DNA of 64,000 nt from JACVRW01 sp034664085. GTDB taxonomy: Bacteria > Actinomycetota > Thermoleophilia > Solirubrobacterales > Thermoleophilaceae. A program made the translations under genes and the position numbers. Below, in pieces: positions 55,512 through 63,414 of the stretch. The stretch is from contig JAXDII010000010.1 in NCBI GenBank assembly GCA_034664085.1, positions 36,701-100,700 of the forward strand. The letters are read 5' to 3'. Under the pieces are notes generated by a model. It worked only from the letters and a program-made list of their open reading frames with translations. It was not told the DNA's origin and ran no database searches. How positions within the stretch are numbered: position 1 is the stretch's first letter; each line of letters opens with the position of its first letter.

Positions 55512-55756
55512 GGCCGGCCGTCCGCAGGTCCGCGAACCGGCTGACCCCAACCGAAGCCAGCCTGGGCCCCATCCGGGGGACCGGTTCCCGACGTTTCGGC
55601 GGAAGATGCGGGAACTTCTCGGGCCGCGCACGGTTACGGGAACCCCGGGGTTCTGAAAACCCCTGCAAACAGTGACAATACGCTCAAGCTACCCGAACCA
55701 GCCTAAAGCTAAGGTGGAGGTCCAGCTGAATTCGCCGGTTTTTTGGGTCTGGAGCG
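55512..55756. other. Intergenic region after the pyrimidine operon
   Basis: No gene is seen here. It contains a 14-nt perfect palindrome at 55640-55653 (gaaccccggggttc) and a weak hairpin of ggggtt (55647-55652) with aacccc (55658-55663), which may end pyr transcription. The remainder leads to the mIHF promoter. Confidence 0.5.
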
Positions 55757-55784
55757 TGGACTCCCCGCCTCCAGCGTGTACTAT
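55757..55784 (+). promoter_or_regulatory. mIHF promoter
   Basis: TGGACT (55757-55762) and TACTAT (55779-55784) are separated by 16 nt. The -10 box ends 8 nt before ATG 55793, so the mRNA is probably leaderless or nearly so. Confidence 0.5.
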
Positions 55785-55792
55785 CGCCGCCC

Positions 55793-56143
55793 ATGCCGGT
55801 CGCCCCTCAAACGTCCGCCAAGCCACAGTCGGCGGGCCTGGCTCCAGAGCGCTCGCTGACCCAGCGCATGGACGCTCTGAAGCGCGCCAACGAGATCCGC
55901 ACCAGGCGCGCCCGCCTCAAGCGCGATCTCAAGGCCGGTCGCGCCCAGATCCATGGGCTGCTGCTGGACCCGCCCGAGTACGTGCTCACGGCAAAGGTCT
56001 TCGACCTGCTGCTGGCGGTGCCGAAGTACGGGCGCGTGAAGGTGAATCGCATCCTCACGCACTGCCGGATCTCGCCGAGCAAGACGATCGGCGGCCTATC
56101 CGAGCGGCAGCGCAACGAGCTCGTCTCCTTCCTGCGCCGCTAG
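55793..56143 (+). CDS. mihF: Actinobacterial integration host factor mIHF
   Basis: A 116-aa nucleoid protein restricted to actinobacteria that bends or compacts DNA and is unrelated in fold to E. coli IHF. The first 20 residues are flexible; the conserved helical core runs from RTRRARLKRDLKAG to the helix-two-turn-helix VPKYGRVKVNRILTHCRI and ends SPSKTIGGLSERQRNELV. Placement before gmk and rpoZ is typical. It is the clearest phylum marker in the window. Confidence 0.95.
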   Translation: MPVAPQTSAKPQSAGLAPERSLTQRMDALKRANEIRTRRARLKRDLKAGRAQIHGLLLDPPEYVLTAKVFDLLLAVPKYGRVKVNRILTHCRISPSKTIGGLSERQRNELVSFLRR

Positions 56144-56148
56144 CGCGA

Positions 56149-56700
56149 GTGAGCACGCCGATCCTGGTCATCACCGGTCCGTCCGGTGTCGGCAAGGGCA
56201 CTCTGATCAAGGGGCTGCTCGAGCGCGTTCCGGGCCTCGAGCTGGCCGTGTCGGCCACCACGCGCAAGCCGCGCGATGGCGAGGTGAACGGGGTCGATTA
56301 CCACTTTCTCAGTGAGCGGGACTTCGATCGCAGGGCCGCCGCCGGGGAGTTCGTCGAGCACGCGGAATACGCAGGGAATCGCTATGGAACGCTGAAAAGC
56401 GAGCTCACGCGGCCGGCTCGCGGGATCGTTCTCGAGATCGACGTCCAGGGCGCACGCCAGGTGCGCGAGGAGCTCCCGGAGGCGGTGCTGATCTTCATCG
56501 AGCCGCCGTCGTTCGACGATCTCAAGCAGCGGCTGGAGGCGCGCGCGTCCGATCGTCCGGAGCAGATCGAGCGCCGTTTGGCCGCCGCGAAGGACGAGCT
56601 GAAGGCCGCCGGCGAGTTCGATCACCGCATCGTCAACGCCGATCTCCAGCGCGCCGAACGCGAACTCAGCGATCTTGTCGCTACCATGTTGCCGCAGTGA
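56149..56700 (+). CDS. gmk: Guanylate kinase
   Basis: Phosphorylates GMP to GDP. The P-loop is ITGPSGVGKGTLI near the N terminus. GMP-binding residues lie in SATTRKPRDGEVNGVDYHF and EYAGNRYGT, and the lid has ARASDRPEQIERRL. GTG 56149 is 5 nt after the mIHF stop and gives 183 aa. The stop overlaps the rpoZ start (GTGA). Confidence 0.96.
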   Translation: MSTPILVITGPSGVGKGTLIKGLLERVPGLELAVSATTRKPRDGEVNGVDYHFLSERDFDRRAAAGEFVEHAEYAGNRYGTLKSELTRPARGIVLEIDVQGARQVREELPEAVLIFIEPPSFDDLKQRLEARASDRPEQIERRLAAAKDELKAAGEFDHRIVNADLQRAERELSDLVATMLPQ

Positions 56701-56924
56701 TCAAACCGCGCCTAGACAACCTTCTGGCCCAGGTCGACTCGCATTACGCGGTCGTCCTCGTCGCCGCCAAGCGGGCCCGGCAGATCAACTCCTACTACCA
56801 CAACCTCGGCGAGGGAACCTTCGACGAGTACCCGCCTCCGATGGTGGAGACGGGCTCGAAGAACTACCTGAAGATCGCGCTCGAGGAAGTCGCCGCCGGG
56901 AAGATCAAGTACCGGTACCGGTAA
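56697..56924 (+). CDS. rpoZ: RNA polymerase omega subunit
   Basis: A 75-aa omega subunit that helps assemble RNA polymerase by binding beta-prime. The core helix VVLVAAKRARQINSYY and the following acidic segment are characteristic. The C-terminal helix reads KIALEEVAAGKIKYRY. GTG 56697 overlaps the gmk stop. It is shorter than most actinobacterial omega proteins but contains the conserved core. Confidence 0.9.
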   Translation: MIKPRLDNLLAQVDSHYAVVLVAAKRARQINSYYHNLGEGTFDEYPPPMVETGSKNYLKIALEEVAAGKIKYRYR

Positions 56925-56933
56925 TGAGGTCCC

Positions 56934-56965
56934 CTGCGCAGCCGGCCAAGCCGGCTGCTTCGGGC
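56934..56965. repeat. Dispersed hairpin repeat, copy 2
   Basis: A 32-nt element with 9-bp arms around the loop caa, followed by ttcgggc. It repeats the element at 27400-27430 except in the loop. It lies between rpoZ and coaBC and may attenuate transcription there. Confidence 0.7.
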
Positions 56966-56982
56966 TAAGGACGGCGGTCCCT

Positions 56983-58251
56983 GTGGCTCGAATCCTTGTC
57001 GGCGTATCCGGCGGGATCGCCGCGTACAAGGCGGTGGAGCTGGTTCGCCTCGCCACGGGTGGTGGCCACGCCGTGCGCGTGGTCCAGACGGCGGCCAGCC
57101 TGCAGTTCGTGGGGCGCGCCACCTTCGAGGGCATAACCGGCGCGCCGGTCCTCGTAGACGAGTTCGAGCACGACCAGGCCCGCGGCGCCTATCCCGGCGA
57201 GCCGGCGCCCACACACGACCCGATCTCGCACCTCGAGCTCGTCCGCCGTGCCGACCTGCTCTGCATCGCGCCGGCCTCGGCCAACACGATCGCCAAGCTG
57301 GCGCACGGGCTGGCCGACAACCTGCTCACCAGCGCCGCGCTCGCGTGCACCGCGCCGCTGGTGGTCGCGCCGGCCATGAACAGCCACATGTACGACCACC
57401 CGGCAACCCAGGCCAACCTGGCGCTGCTGCGGTCGCGCGGCGCCACCGTCGTGGATCCCGACAGCGGGCGGCTCGCCTCGCGCGGGGAGTGGGGGGTCGG
57501 ACGCCTGGCCGAGCCGGCGCGCATCCTCGAGACGGTCGAGAGCCTGCTCGGCAAGGCCGGCGGGCCGATGGACGGCCTGCGGGTGCTGGTGACCGCCGGA
57601 GGCACGCGCGAGCCGATCGACTCGGTGCGCTATGTCGGCAACCGCTCGTCCGGGCGCATGGGCCTCGCTCTCGCCGCGGAGGCCGCCCGGCGCGGAGCCG
57701 AGGTGACCCTCGTGGCCGCCAACGTGGCGCTGCCGACGCCCGCGGGCGTGAACGTGGTGGAGGTCCAGACAGCCGCGGAGCTGCTGGCCGCCGCGCGCAC
57801 CGCGTTCGCCGACGCGCACGTGCTGCTGATGGCCGCCGCCGTCGCCGACTTCCGCCCCGGTGAGGCGCTCGACGAGAAGATCACCAAGTCGGGGCGCGAG
57901 CGGCTGGCACTCGAGCTGGAGCCGACCGAGGACGTGCTCGCCACGCTGGCGGCGGATCGCAGCCCGGGCCAGACGCTGGTCGGCTTCGCGGCCGAGCACG
58001 GCGAGGGCGCGGTCGAGCGCGGCCGCGGCAAGCTCGAGCGCAAGCAGCTCGACGCCGTCGTCGTGAACGACATCTCGCGCCCGGAGATCGGCTTCGACGC
58101 CCACGACAACGAGGTCACGGTCGTCACCGGCGCGGGCGAGCGGCACGTCCCGCTGGGTGCCAAGGAGGCGGTGGCGGCCGCCATCCTGGACGAGGTCGAG
58201 CTGCTGCGGTCCGGCCCCGCGAAGGCGACTACGGTGGAAGGCGAGCCATGA
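56983..58251 (+). CDS. coaBC: Bifunctional phosphopantothenoylcysteine decarboxylase/ligase
   Basis: A 422-aa bifunctional enzyme for two steps of coenzyme A synthesis. The N-terminal flavoprotein CoaC half has VGVSGGIAAYKAVELVR, LVVAPAMNSHMY and the catalytic residues of that fold. The C-terminal CoaB half starts about residue 190 (VLVTAGGTREPIDSVR) and has GNRSSGRMG and AAAVADFRP. GTG 56983 lies at the conserved start. The stop overlaps the TPR gene (ATGA). Confidence 0.96.
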   Translation: MARILVGVSGGIAAYKAVELVRLATGGGHAVRVVQTAASLQFVGRATFEGITGAPVLVDEFEHDQARGAYPGEPAPTHDPISHLELVRRADLLCIAPASANTIAKLAHGLADNLLTSAALACTAPLVVAPAMNSHMYDHPATQANLALLRSRGATVVDPDSGRLASRGEWGVGRLAEPARILETVESLLGKAGGPMDGLRVLVTAGGTREPIDSVRYVGNRSSGRMGLALAAEAARRGAEVTLVAANVALPTPAGVNVVEVQTAAELLAAARTAFADAHVLLMAAAVADFRPGEALDEKITKSGRERLALELEPTEDVLATLAADRSPGQTLVGFAAEHGEGAVERGRGKLERKQLDAVVVNDISRPEIGFDAHDNEVTVVTGAGERHVPLGAKEAVAAAILDEVELLRSGPAKATTVEGEP

Positions 58252-58610
58252 GCTCCGAGGACGCATACGAGCTCTTCCGCAAGGGCAGCGAGTTGCTGGA
58301 GGCAGGCGACTTCATGGCGGCGACGATCCCCCTGGAGCGCGCGCGCTCGCTGGAGCCCGACAAGAGCTCGGTCCGCGAGGCCCTCGGCCGGGCCTACTTC
58401 CGCTCCTCGCGCTTCGAGCAGGCCGCCGAGGAGTTCGCCGCCGTCGTCGAGCGCCACCCGGTCAACGACTACGCCCACTTCTGCCTGGGCCGTTCGCTGG
58501 CCAACACCGGGCGCACCGCCGAGGCGCGCCGCCACGCGGCATTGGCCGCGAACATGCGGCCGGACCGCAAGGACTACCAGGCCTTCTCCAGGCGCCTGCG
58601 CGCCGCCTAG
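58248..58610 (+). CDS. Tetratricopeptide repeat protein
   Basis: A 120-aa protein of about three TPR helix pairs: ELFRKGSELLEAGDFMAATI, then AYFRSSRFEQAAEEF and FCLGRSLANTGRTAEARR. It should bind protein partners. Translation is coupled to coaBC by a 4-nt overlap. Partners are unknown. It converges with the next gene with a 4-nt overlap. Confidence 0.78.
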   Translation: MSSEDAYELFRKGSELLEAGDFMAATIPLERARSLEPDKSSVREALGRAYFRSSRFEQAAEEFAAVVERHPVNDYAHFCLGRSLANTGRTAEARRHAALAANMRPDRKDYQAFSRRLRAA

Positions 58611-58984
58611 CTGCGCAGCCCGCGCACCGCGGCGGCGCCCTCGGCCACGAGTCCGAGCAGCCGGTCCACGCCGCGCTCGTCCAGTCCCGGGGCGGGCACG
58701 TCCGCGTGCACCCAGATGTCGCGCGAGCGCGTGCAGCCGAAGCGCACGATGCGCGTCTGGCGGTTCCACCAGAGCAGCATCCACGGGTCGACGTCGCCGG
58801 CGCCGTGCAGCGCCACGGCCTGGGCGCGCAGCAGGCCGTCCGCCACGCGCAGCCCTACGTCCAGCGGCTCGCCGTCGAGATTGTCGCCCGGGATCGTGAT
58901 GCCCCACTCGCCGTGGGCCAGGCGCCGTGCGCCCAGCGCCGGCATCGACGCCAGGTAGGCGTCCACTACCTCGGGTGCGGCCAT
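58607..58984 (-). CDS. Hypothetical YbjN-like protein
   Basis: A 125-aa protein with strand-rich middle (VGLRVADGLLRAQAVALHG, then WMLLWWNRQTRIVRFGCTR) and a C-terminal helix. The pattern recalls YbjN/secretion-chaperone-like folds, which is only a resemblance. ATG 58984 is supported by TACTCT 6 nt upstream. It is divergent from dtd, with 19 bp between starts. Confidence 0.5.
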   Translation of the reverse strand: MAAPEVVDAYLASMPALGARRLAHGEWGITIPGDNLDGEPLDVGLRVADGLLRAQAVALHGAGDVDPWMLLWWNRQTRIVRFGCTRSRDIWVHADVPAPGLDERGVDRLLGLVAEGAAAVRGLRS

Positions 58985-58990
58985 TCGGTC

Positions 58991-58996
58991 AGAGTA
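58991..58996 (-). promoter_or_regulatory. -10 box for the YbjN-like gene (leaderless)
   Basis: TACTCT on the minus strand ends 6 nt before ATG 58984. Confidence 0.35.
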
Positions 58997-59003
58997 CGTA
59001 CGC

Positions 59004-59422
<419 letters not shown>

Positions 59423-59426
<4 letters not shown>

Positions 59427-59452
59427 CGCGCGCGCAGGCAGCGAGGTAGGCT
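59423..59452 (+). promoter_or_regulatory. Promoter of the GMC oxidoreductase gene
   Basis: A -35-like GTGACG (59423-59428) and TAGGCT (59447-59452) are separated by 18 nt. TAGGCT ends 7 nt before ATG 59460, indicating a leaderless mRNA. Confidence 0.45.
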
Positions 59453-59459
59453 GGCTCCG

Positions 59460-61427
59460 ATGAACGAGGTCCAGCGCGAGGTACTGCGCGCGATCGCCGA
59501 CACGGCCGTGCCGCGCGTGGAGCGCGCGGACGATCCGGACGGCTTTTGGGCGCTGTCCGGCAGCGACGTGGGCGCCCACGAAGGCGTGGCGCAGGCGGTG
59601 GCGCAGCTGCCCGAGCTCCAGCGCGAGGGCCTCGGCCAGCTGCTGGAGGGACTCGCCCACATGGGCTTCCTCGGCGCGTCGCAGCGCTCGCGCGAGCAGC
59701 TGCTGCGCAACCTCGCCGCGCTGGGTCCGCAGGCCGCGGCCGGCGCGCAGGCGCTGATCGGCCTGTCGCTCTTCTTCGCCTACGGCATCCCCGACCCCCA
59801 GACCGGAGTCAGCCCGTTCTGGGCGGCGTTCGGCTACCCCGGGCCCGGCGCGCCGCCGGAGCCGCAGCCGCGGACCGTGACCCCGCTCGCGCCGGAGGAC
59901 GACGCGGTCTACGAGGCGGACGCCGTGGTGATCGGATCGGGCGCCGGCGGCGCCGTGATCGCCGCGGCGCTGGCGCACGCCGGCCAGCGCGTGATCGTGC
60001 TGGAGGCGGGCGGCCTCTACGACGAGTCGGAGTTCAACCAGTACGAGCTGTGGGCCTACCAGAACCTCTACTGGCGGGGCGGCCCCAACCCGACCGCTGA
60101 CCTGAACGTGTCGCTGTACGCCGGGTCCGGCTACGGCGGGGGCACCACGATCAACTGGACCAACTGCCTGCGCACGAAGCCCTGGGTGCGCGAGCAGTGG
60201 GCGCGCGAGCACGGCCTCGAGGGCCTCGACGGCCCGGACTTCGACCGCCACCTGGACGCCGTCTGGGAGCGCCTCTCGGTCAACGACGGCTGCTCGGACC
60301 TGAACGGCAGCCAGGAGCTCATGAAGGCCGGCGCCGAACGGCTCGGCTGGTCCTTCAAGGCGATCACGCGCAACATCGACGCAGCGCGCTACTCGCCCGA
60401 GACCGCCGGGTTCATCGGCTTCGGCGACCGCACCGGCGCCAAGCAGTCGACGGCGCGCACCTATCTCGCAGACGCGCGGGAGCGCGGCGCCGACGTGATC
60501 GTGCGCTGCTTCGCCGAGCGCGTCGTCACCGAGGGCGGCCGCGCCGCCGGGGTGGAGGCTGCCTACGCGGATCCCGAGACCGGGCGCAGCGGGCGGGTGA
60601 CGGTGCGTGCGCCGCGCGTGGTGGTCGCCTGCGGCGCGCTCGAGTCGCCCGCGCTGCTGCTGCGCAGCGGCATCGGCGGCCCCGCGGTGGGCCACAACCT
60701 GCGCCTGCACCCCTGCACGGCGGTGAGCGGCCAGTACTCCGACGACACGCGCGCGTGGTGGGGAGCGCCGCACGCGGGACTCGTGGACGAGTTCGCCGAC
60801 GCGGAGGACGGCTACGGCTTCCTGATCGAGGCCACCCAGTACGCGACCGGCACCGCCGCGGCGGCCATCCCGTTCGTGTCGGGGGCCGGCCACAAGCAGG
60901 CCATGAGCGAGCTGCGCTTCGGCGCCACCTTCATCGGCCTGGTGCGCGACCACGGCGCCGGCCATGTGACGCTCGACGAGGCCGGCCAGGCCGTGCCCTG
61001 GTACTCGCTCGCGGATCCGCTCGACGTGCGCAACACCCACCGCGCGCTGGAGGCCCAGGTGCGATTGCACGTGGCCGCCGGCGCCCGCCGGATCACGGCG
61101 CTGGCGGGGGGAATGCCGGAATGGCGCGTCGGCGACGACGTCGACCGCTACGTCCAGCGGCTGCAGCGCGTGCCGCTGCGCGCCGGCGGCTTCCGCCTGT
61201 TCGCCGCCCACCAGATGGGCACGTGCCGCATGGGCCACGATCCGCAGACGAGCGTGGCCAACCCCTACGGCGAGCTGCACGACACGCCGGGCGTGTGGAT
61301 CGGCGACGCGAGCGCGTTCCCGACCTCCTCAGGCACCAACCCGATGATCACGATCATGGCGCTGGCCCACCGCACCGGCGAGGCGATCGTGGCGGGCGCG
61401 CCCGCCACGGCGGCCGCCAGCGCCTGA
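59460..61427 (+). CDS. GMC-family oxidoreductase (long-chain alcohol oxidase-like)
   Basis: A 655-aa FAD enzyme. The dinucleotide motif VVIGSGAGGAVIAAALAHAG lies near residue 160, followed by VLEAGGLYDESEF, and the C-terminal active-site region is FAAHQMGTCRMGHDP with DASAFPTSSGTNPMITIMAL. An N-terminal helical extension of about 150 residues precedes the FAD domain, as in long-chain alcohol oxidases. The aldehyde dehydrogenase 16 nt downstream would take the aldehyde on to the acid. The substrate is inferred only as an alcohol. Confidence 0.85.
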   Translation: MNEVQREVLRAIADTAVPRVERADDPDGFWALSGSDVGAHEGVAQAVAQLPELQREGLGQLLEGLAHMGFLGASQRSREQLLRNLAALGPQAAAGAQALIGLSLFFAYGIPDPQTGVSPFWAAFGYPGPGAPPEPQPRTVTPLAPEDDAVYEADAVVIGSGAGGAVIAAALAHAGQRVIVLEAGGLYDESEFNQYELWAYQNLYWRGGPNPTADLNVSLYAGSGYGGGTTINWTNCLRTKPWVREQWAREHGLEGLDGPDFDRHLDAVWERLSVNDGCSDLNGSQELMKAGAERLGWSFKAITRNIDAARYSPETAGFIGFGDRTGAKQSTARTYLADARERGADVIVRCFAERVVTEGGRAAGVEAAYADPETGRSGRVTVRAPRVVVACGALESPALLLRSGIGGPAVGHNLRLHPCTAVSGQYSDDTRAWWGAPHAGLVDEFADAEDGYGFLIEATQYATGTAAAAIPFVSGAGHKQAMSELRFGATFIGLVRDHGAGHVTLDEAGQAVPWYSLADPLDVRNTHRALEAQVRLHVAAGARRITALAGGMPEWRVGDDVDRYVQRLQRVPLRAGGFRLFAAHQMGTCRMGHDPQTSVANPYGELHDTPGVWIGDASAFPTSSGTNPMITIMALAHRTGEAIVAGAPATAAASA

Positions 61428-61443
61428 AAAGGAGACGCACCAG

Positions 61444-62883
61444 ATGGCAACCGCAGCCGAACCCCTCACCCGCGACCGGCTCTTCATCGGCGGCGAGTGG
61501 GTCGAGCCCCACGGCACGGGCACGATCGACGTCATCAACCCGACCACCGAGCAGGTCATCGGCCGCATCCCCGAGGGCACGGCGGAGGACGCCGGCCGGG
61601 CCGTGCAGGCCGCGCGCGCCGCGTTCGACTCCTGGTCGCAGACGTCGCCGTACGAGCGCGCCGCGTACTGCGAGGCGATCGGCGCGGGCCTGGCCGAGCG
61701 CGGGGACGAGATCGCCGCCCTGATCACCTCGGAGATGGGCATGCCGATCGGCCTGTCGCGCATGATCCAGGCCGGCCTCCCGTCGCTCACCTTCGCGTCG
61801 ATGCCCGAGCTGGTCGAGGAGGTCGCCTGGGAGGAGGAGGTCGGGAACTCGCTGATCGTGAGGGAGGCCGCCGGCGTGGTCGCGGCGATCACGCCGTGGA
61901 ACTACCCGCTGCATCAGATCGCCAACAAGGTGGCGCCGGCGATCGCGGCGGGCTGCACGGTCGTGCTCAAGCCGAGCGAGGTGGTGCCGCTGAACGCCTT
62001 CGCCCTCGCCGAGGTCATCGAGGCCGTGGGGCTGCCGGCCGGCGTCTTCAACCTCGTCACGGGCACGGGCCCGGTGGTGGGGGAGGCGATCGTGTCGCAC
62101 CCCGGCACCGACATGGTCAGCTTCACTGGCTCCACGCGCGCGGGCCGGCGCGTATCCGAGCTCGCCGCCCAGGGGGTCAAGCCGGTGGCGCTGGAGCTCG
62201 GCGGCAAGTCGCCAAACGTGATCCTCGACGACGCCGACCTCGAGCAGGCGGTGACCGACGGCGTCGCCAAGTGCTTCCTCAACTCGGGTCAGACCTGCAG
62301 CGCTCTCACGCGCATGCTCGTGCCGCGCGACAAGCTCGAGCAGGCCGAGCGCATCGCCGCGGTGGTCGCCGACGAGGCGTTCACCCCGGGGGACCCGTTC
62401 GTCGACGGCAGCGCGCTCGGCCCGCTCGTCTCGGAGGCGCAGCGCGAGCGCGTGCGCGGCTACATCGAGAAGGGCCAGGCGGAGGGCGCCAAGCTCGTTG
62501 CCGGCGGCGCCGAGGCGCCCGAGGGGCTCGAGCGCGGCTGGTTCGTGCGCCCGACGGTGTTCTCCGACGTGACGCCGGACATGACGATCGCCCAGGAGGA
62601 GATCTTCGGCCCGGTGCTGGCGATCATGCCCTACGACGACGAGGAGGACGCCGTCCGGATCGCCAACGACACGATCTACGGGCTCGCCGGAGGGGTGTGG
62701 TCGGGCGACGAGGAGAGGGCCAGGCGGGTGGCCGCGCGCATCCGCACGGGGCAGGTCGAGATCAACGGCGGAGCGTTCAATCCGATGGCCCCGTTCGGCG
62801 GCTACAAGCAGTCCGGACACGGGCGTGAGCTGGGCCGCTACGGGCTCGAGGAATTCCTGGCAGCCAAATCGCTGCAGCTCTAG
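61444..62883 (+). CDS. NAD(P)-dependent aldehyde dehydrogenase
   Basis: A 479-aa ALDH. The motif ITPWNYPLHQ, Rossmann GSTRAGRRV, glutamate ELGGKSPNV (Glu near 255), and catalytic cysteine GQTCSALTR (Cys near 285) are all in place, then EEIFGPVLAIMPY and GGYKQSGHGRELG. Shine-Dalgarno aaaggag precedes ATG 61444. It is probably in one transcript with the GMC oxidoreductase, forming an alcohol-to-acid pathway. Confidence 0.92.
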   Translation: MATAAEPLTRDRLFIGGEWVEPHGTGTIDVINPTTEQVIGRIPEGTAEDAGRAVQAARAAFDSWSQTSPYERAAYCEAIGAGLAERGDEIAALITSEMGMPIGLSRMIQAGLPSLTFASMPELVEEVAWEEEVGNSLIVREAAGVVAAITPWNYPLHQIANKVAPAIAAGCTVVLKPSEVVPLNAFALAEVIEAVGLPAGVFNLVTGTGPVVGEAIVSHPGTDMVSFTGSTRAGRRVSELAAQGVKPVALELGGKSPNVILDDADLEQAVTDGVAKCFLNSGQTCSALTRMLVPRDKLEQAERIAAVVADEAFTPGDPFVDGSALGPLVSEAQRERVRGYIEKGQAEGAKLVAGGAEAPEGLERGWFVRPTVFSDVTPDMTIAQEEIFGPVLAIMPYDDEEDAVRIANDTIYGLAGGVWSGDEERARRVAARIRTGQVEINGGAFNPMAPFGGYKQSGHGRELGRYGLEEFLAAKSLQL

Positions 62884-62893
62884 AAGAAGCGCC

Positions 62894-62899
62894 TATACT
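62894..62899 (+). promoter_or_regulatory. -10 box of the rimP-nusA transcript
   Basis: TATACT is close to the consensus. Transcription from about 62906 would place the antiterminator/terminator leader at the 5' end. The -35 region is poor. Confidence 0.4.
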
Positions 62900-62908
62900 C
62901 GGCAGTCG

Positions 62909-62954
62909 ACTTTCAGCCGTACGCCGCTCCGGAGACGGGGCGGCGCCTGAAGGT
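62909..62954 (+). promoter_or_regulatory. Putative antiterminator hairpin in rimP leader
   Basis: An outer 8-bp stem joins 62909-62916 (actttcag) with 62947-62954 (ctgaaggt). Inside it a 9-bp hairpin joins 62922-62930 with 62937-62945. It shares 62950-62954 with the terminator stem, so only one can form. Confidence 0.5.
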
Positions 62955-62978
62955 GGGCCTTACGGTCCACCTTTTTTT
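62950..62978 (+). terminator. Intrinsic terminator before rimP
   Basis: A 10-bp stem (62950-62959 with 62964-62973, one G-U pair) has a ttac loop and runs into seven T residues (62972-62978). It is the clearest Rho-independent terminator in the window. It either ends the aldehyde dehydrogenase transcript or acts as an attenuator for rimP-nusA. Confidence 0.75.
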
Positions 62979-62985
62979 CGACCTC

Positions 62986-63414
62986 ATGCAGAAACACCCA
63001 CGCCAGACAGACATCGAGCAGCGACTCGCCTCCGCTGAGCCGGAGGTCGAGGTGCTGGCGTGCGAGCAGGTCGGGACGGACCGCCTGCAGCTCTACATCG
63101 ACCACCCGGAGGGCGTCACCCTGGCGCTGTGCGGGCGCGTCACGGAGCACCTGCGCGAGCTGCTCGAGGAGTACTCGCTCGAGGTGTCCTCTCCCGGGCC
63201 GCAGCGGCCACTCACGAAGCCGGACCACTTCCGGCGCTTCGTCGGTCGCCGGGCGCGTGTGCGCCTGCGCGAGCCGCTTGACGGCCACAGGAGCTACACG
63301 GGAGAGCTCGTGGGCGCCTCCGACGACGAGGTGACCGTGGCCGCGGAGAGCGGTGTCGTGGCCATTCCGTACTCCGAGATCAACCGCAGCAACTTGGTGG
63401 AGGGAGAAGGATGA
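62986..63414 (+). CDS. rimP: Ribosome maturation factor RimP
   Basis: 30S assembly factor. The 142-aa chain from ATG 62986 has VEVLACEQVGTDRLQLYID, the conserved YSLEVSSPGPQRPLTKP and a C-terminal SH3-like domain ending in IPYSEINRSNLV. A GTG at 62953 is in frame but lies inside the terminator hairpin and is rejected. No clear Shine-Dalgarno is seen. The stop overlaps the nusA ATG (ATGA). Confidence 0.9.
   Translation: MQKHPRQTDIEQRLASAEPEVEVLACEQVGTDRLQLYIDHPEGVTLALCGRVTEHLRELLEEYSLEVSSPGPQRPLTKPDHFRRFVGRRARVRLREPLDGHRSYTGELVGASDDEVTVAAESGVVAIPYSEINRSNLVEGEG

Noticed and set aside
62953..62985. Upstream GTG start for rimP
   Set aside because: It lies inside the terminator stem and would make the U-tract coding; ATG 62986 fits the RimP family start.
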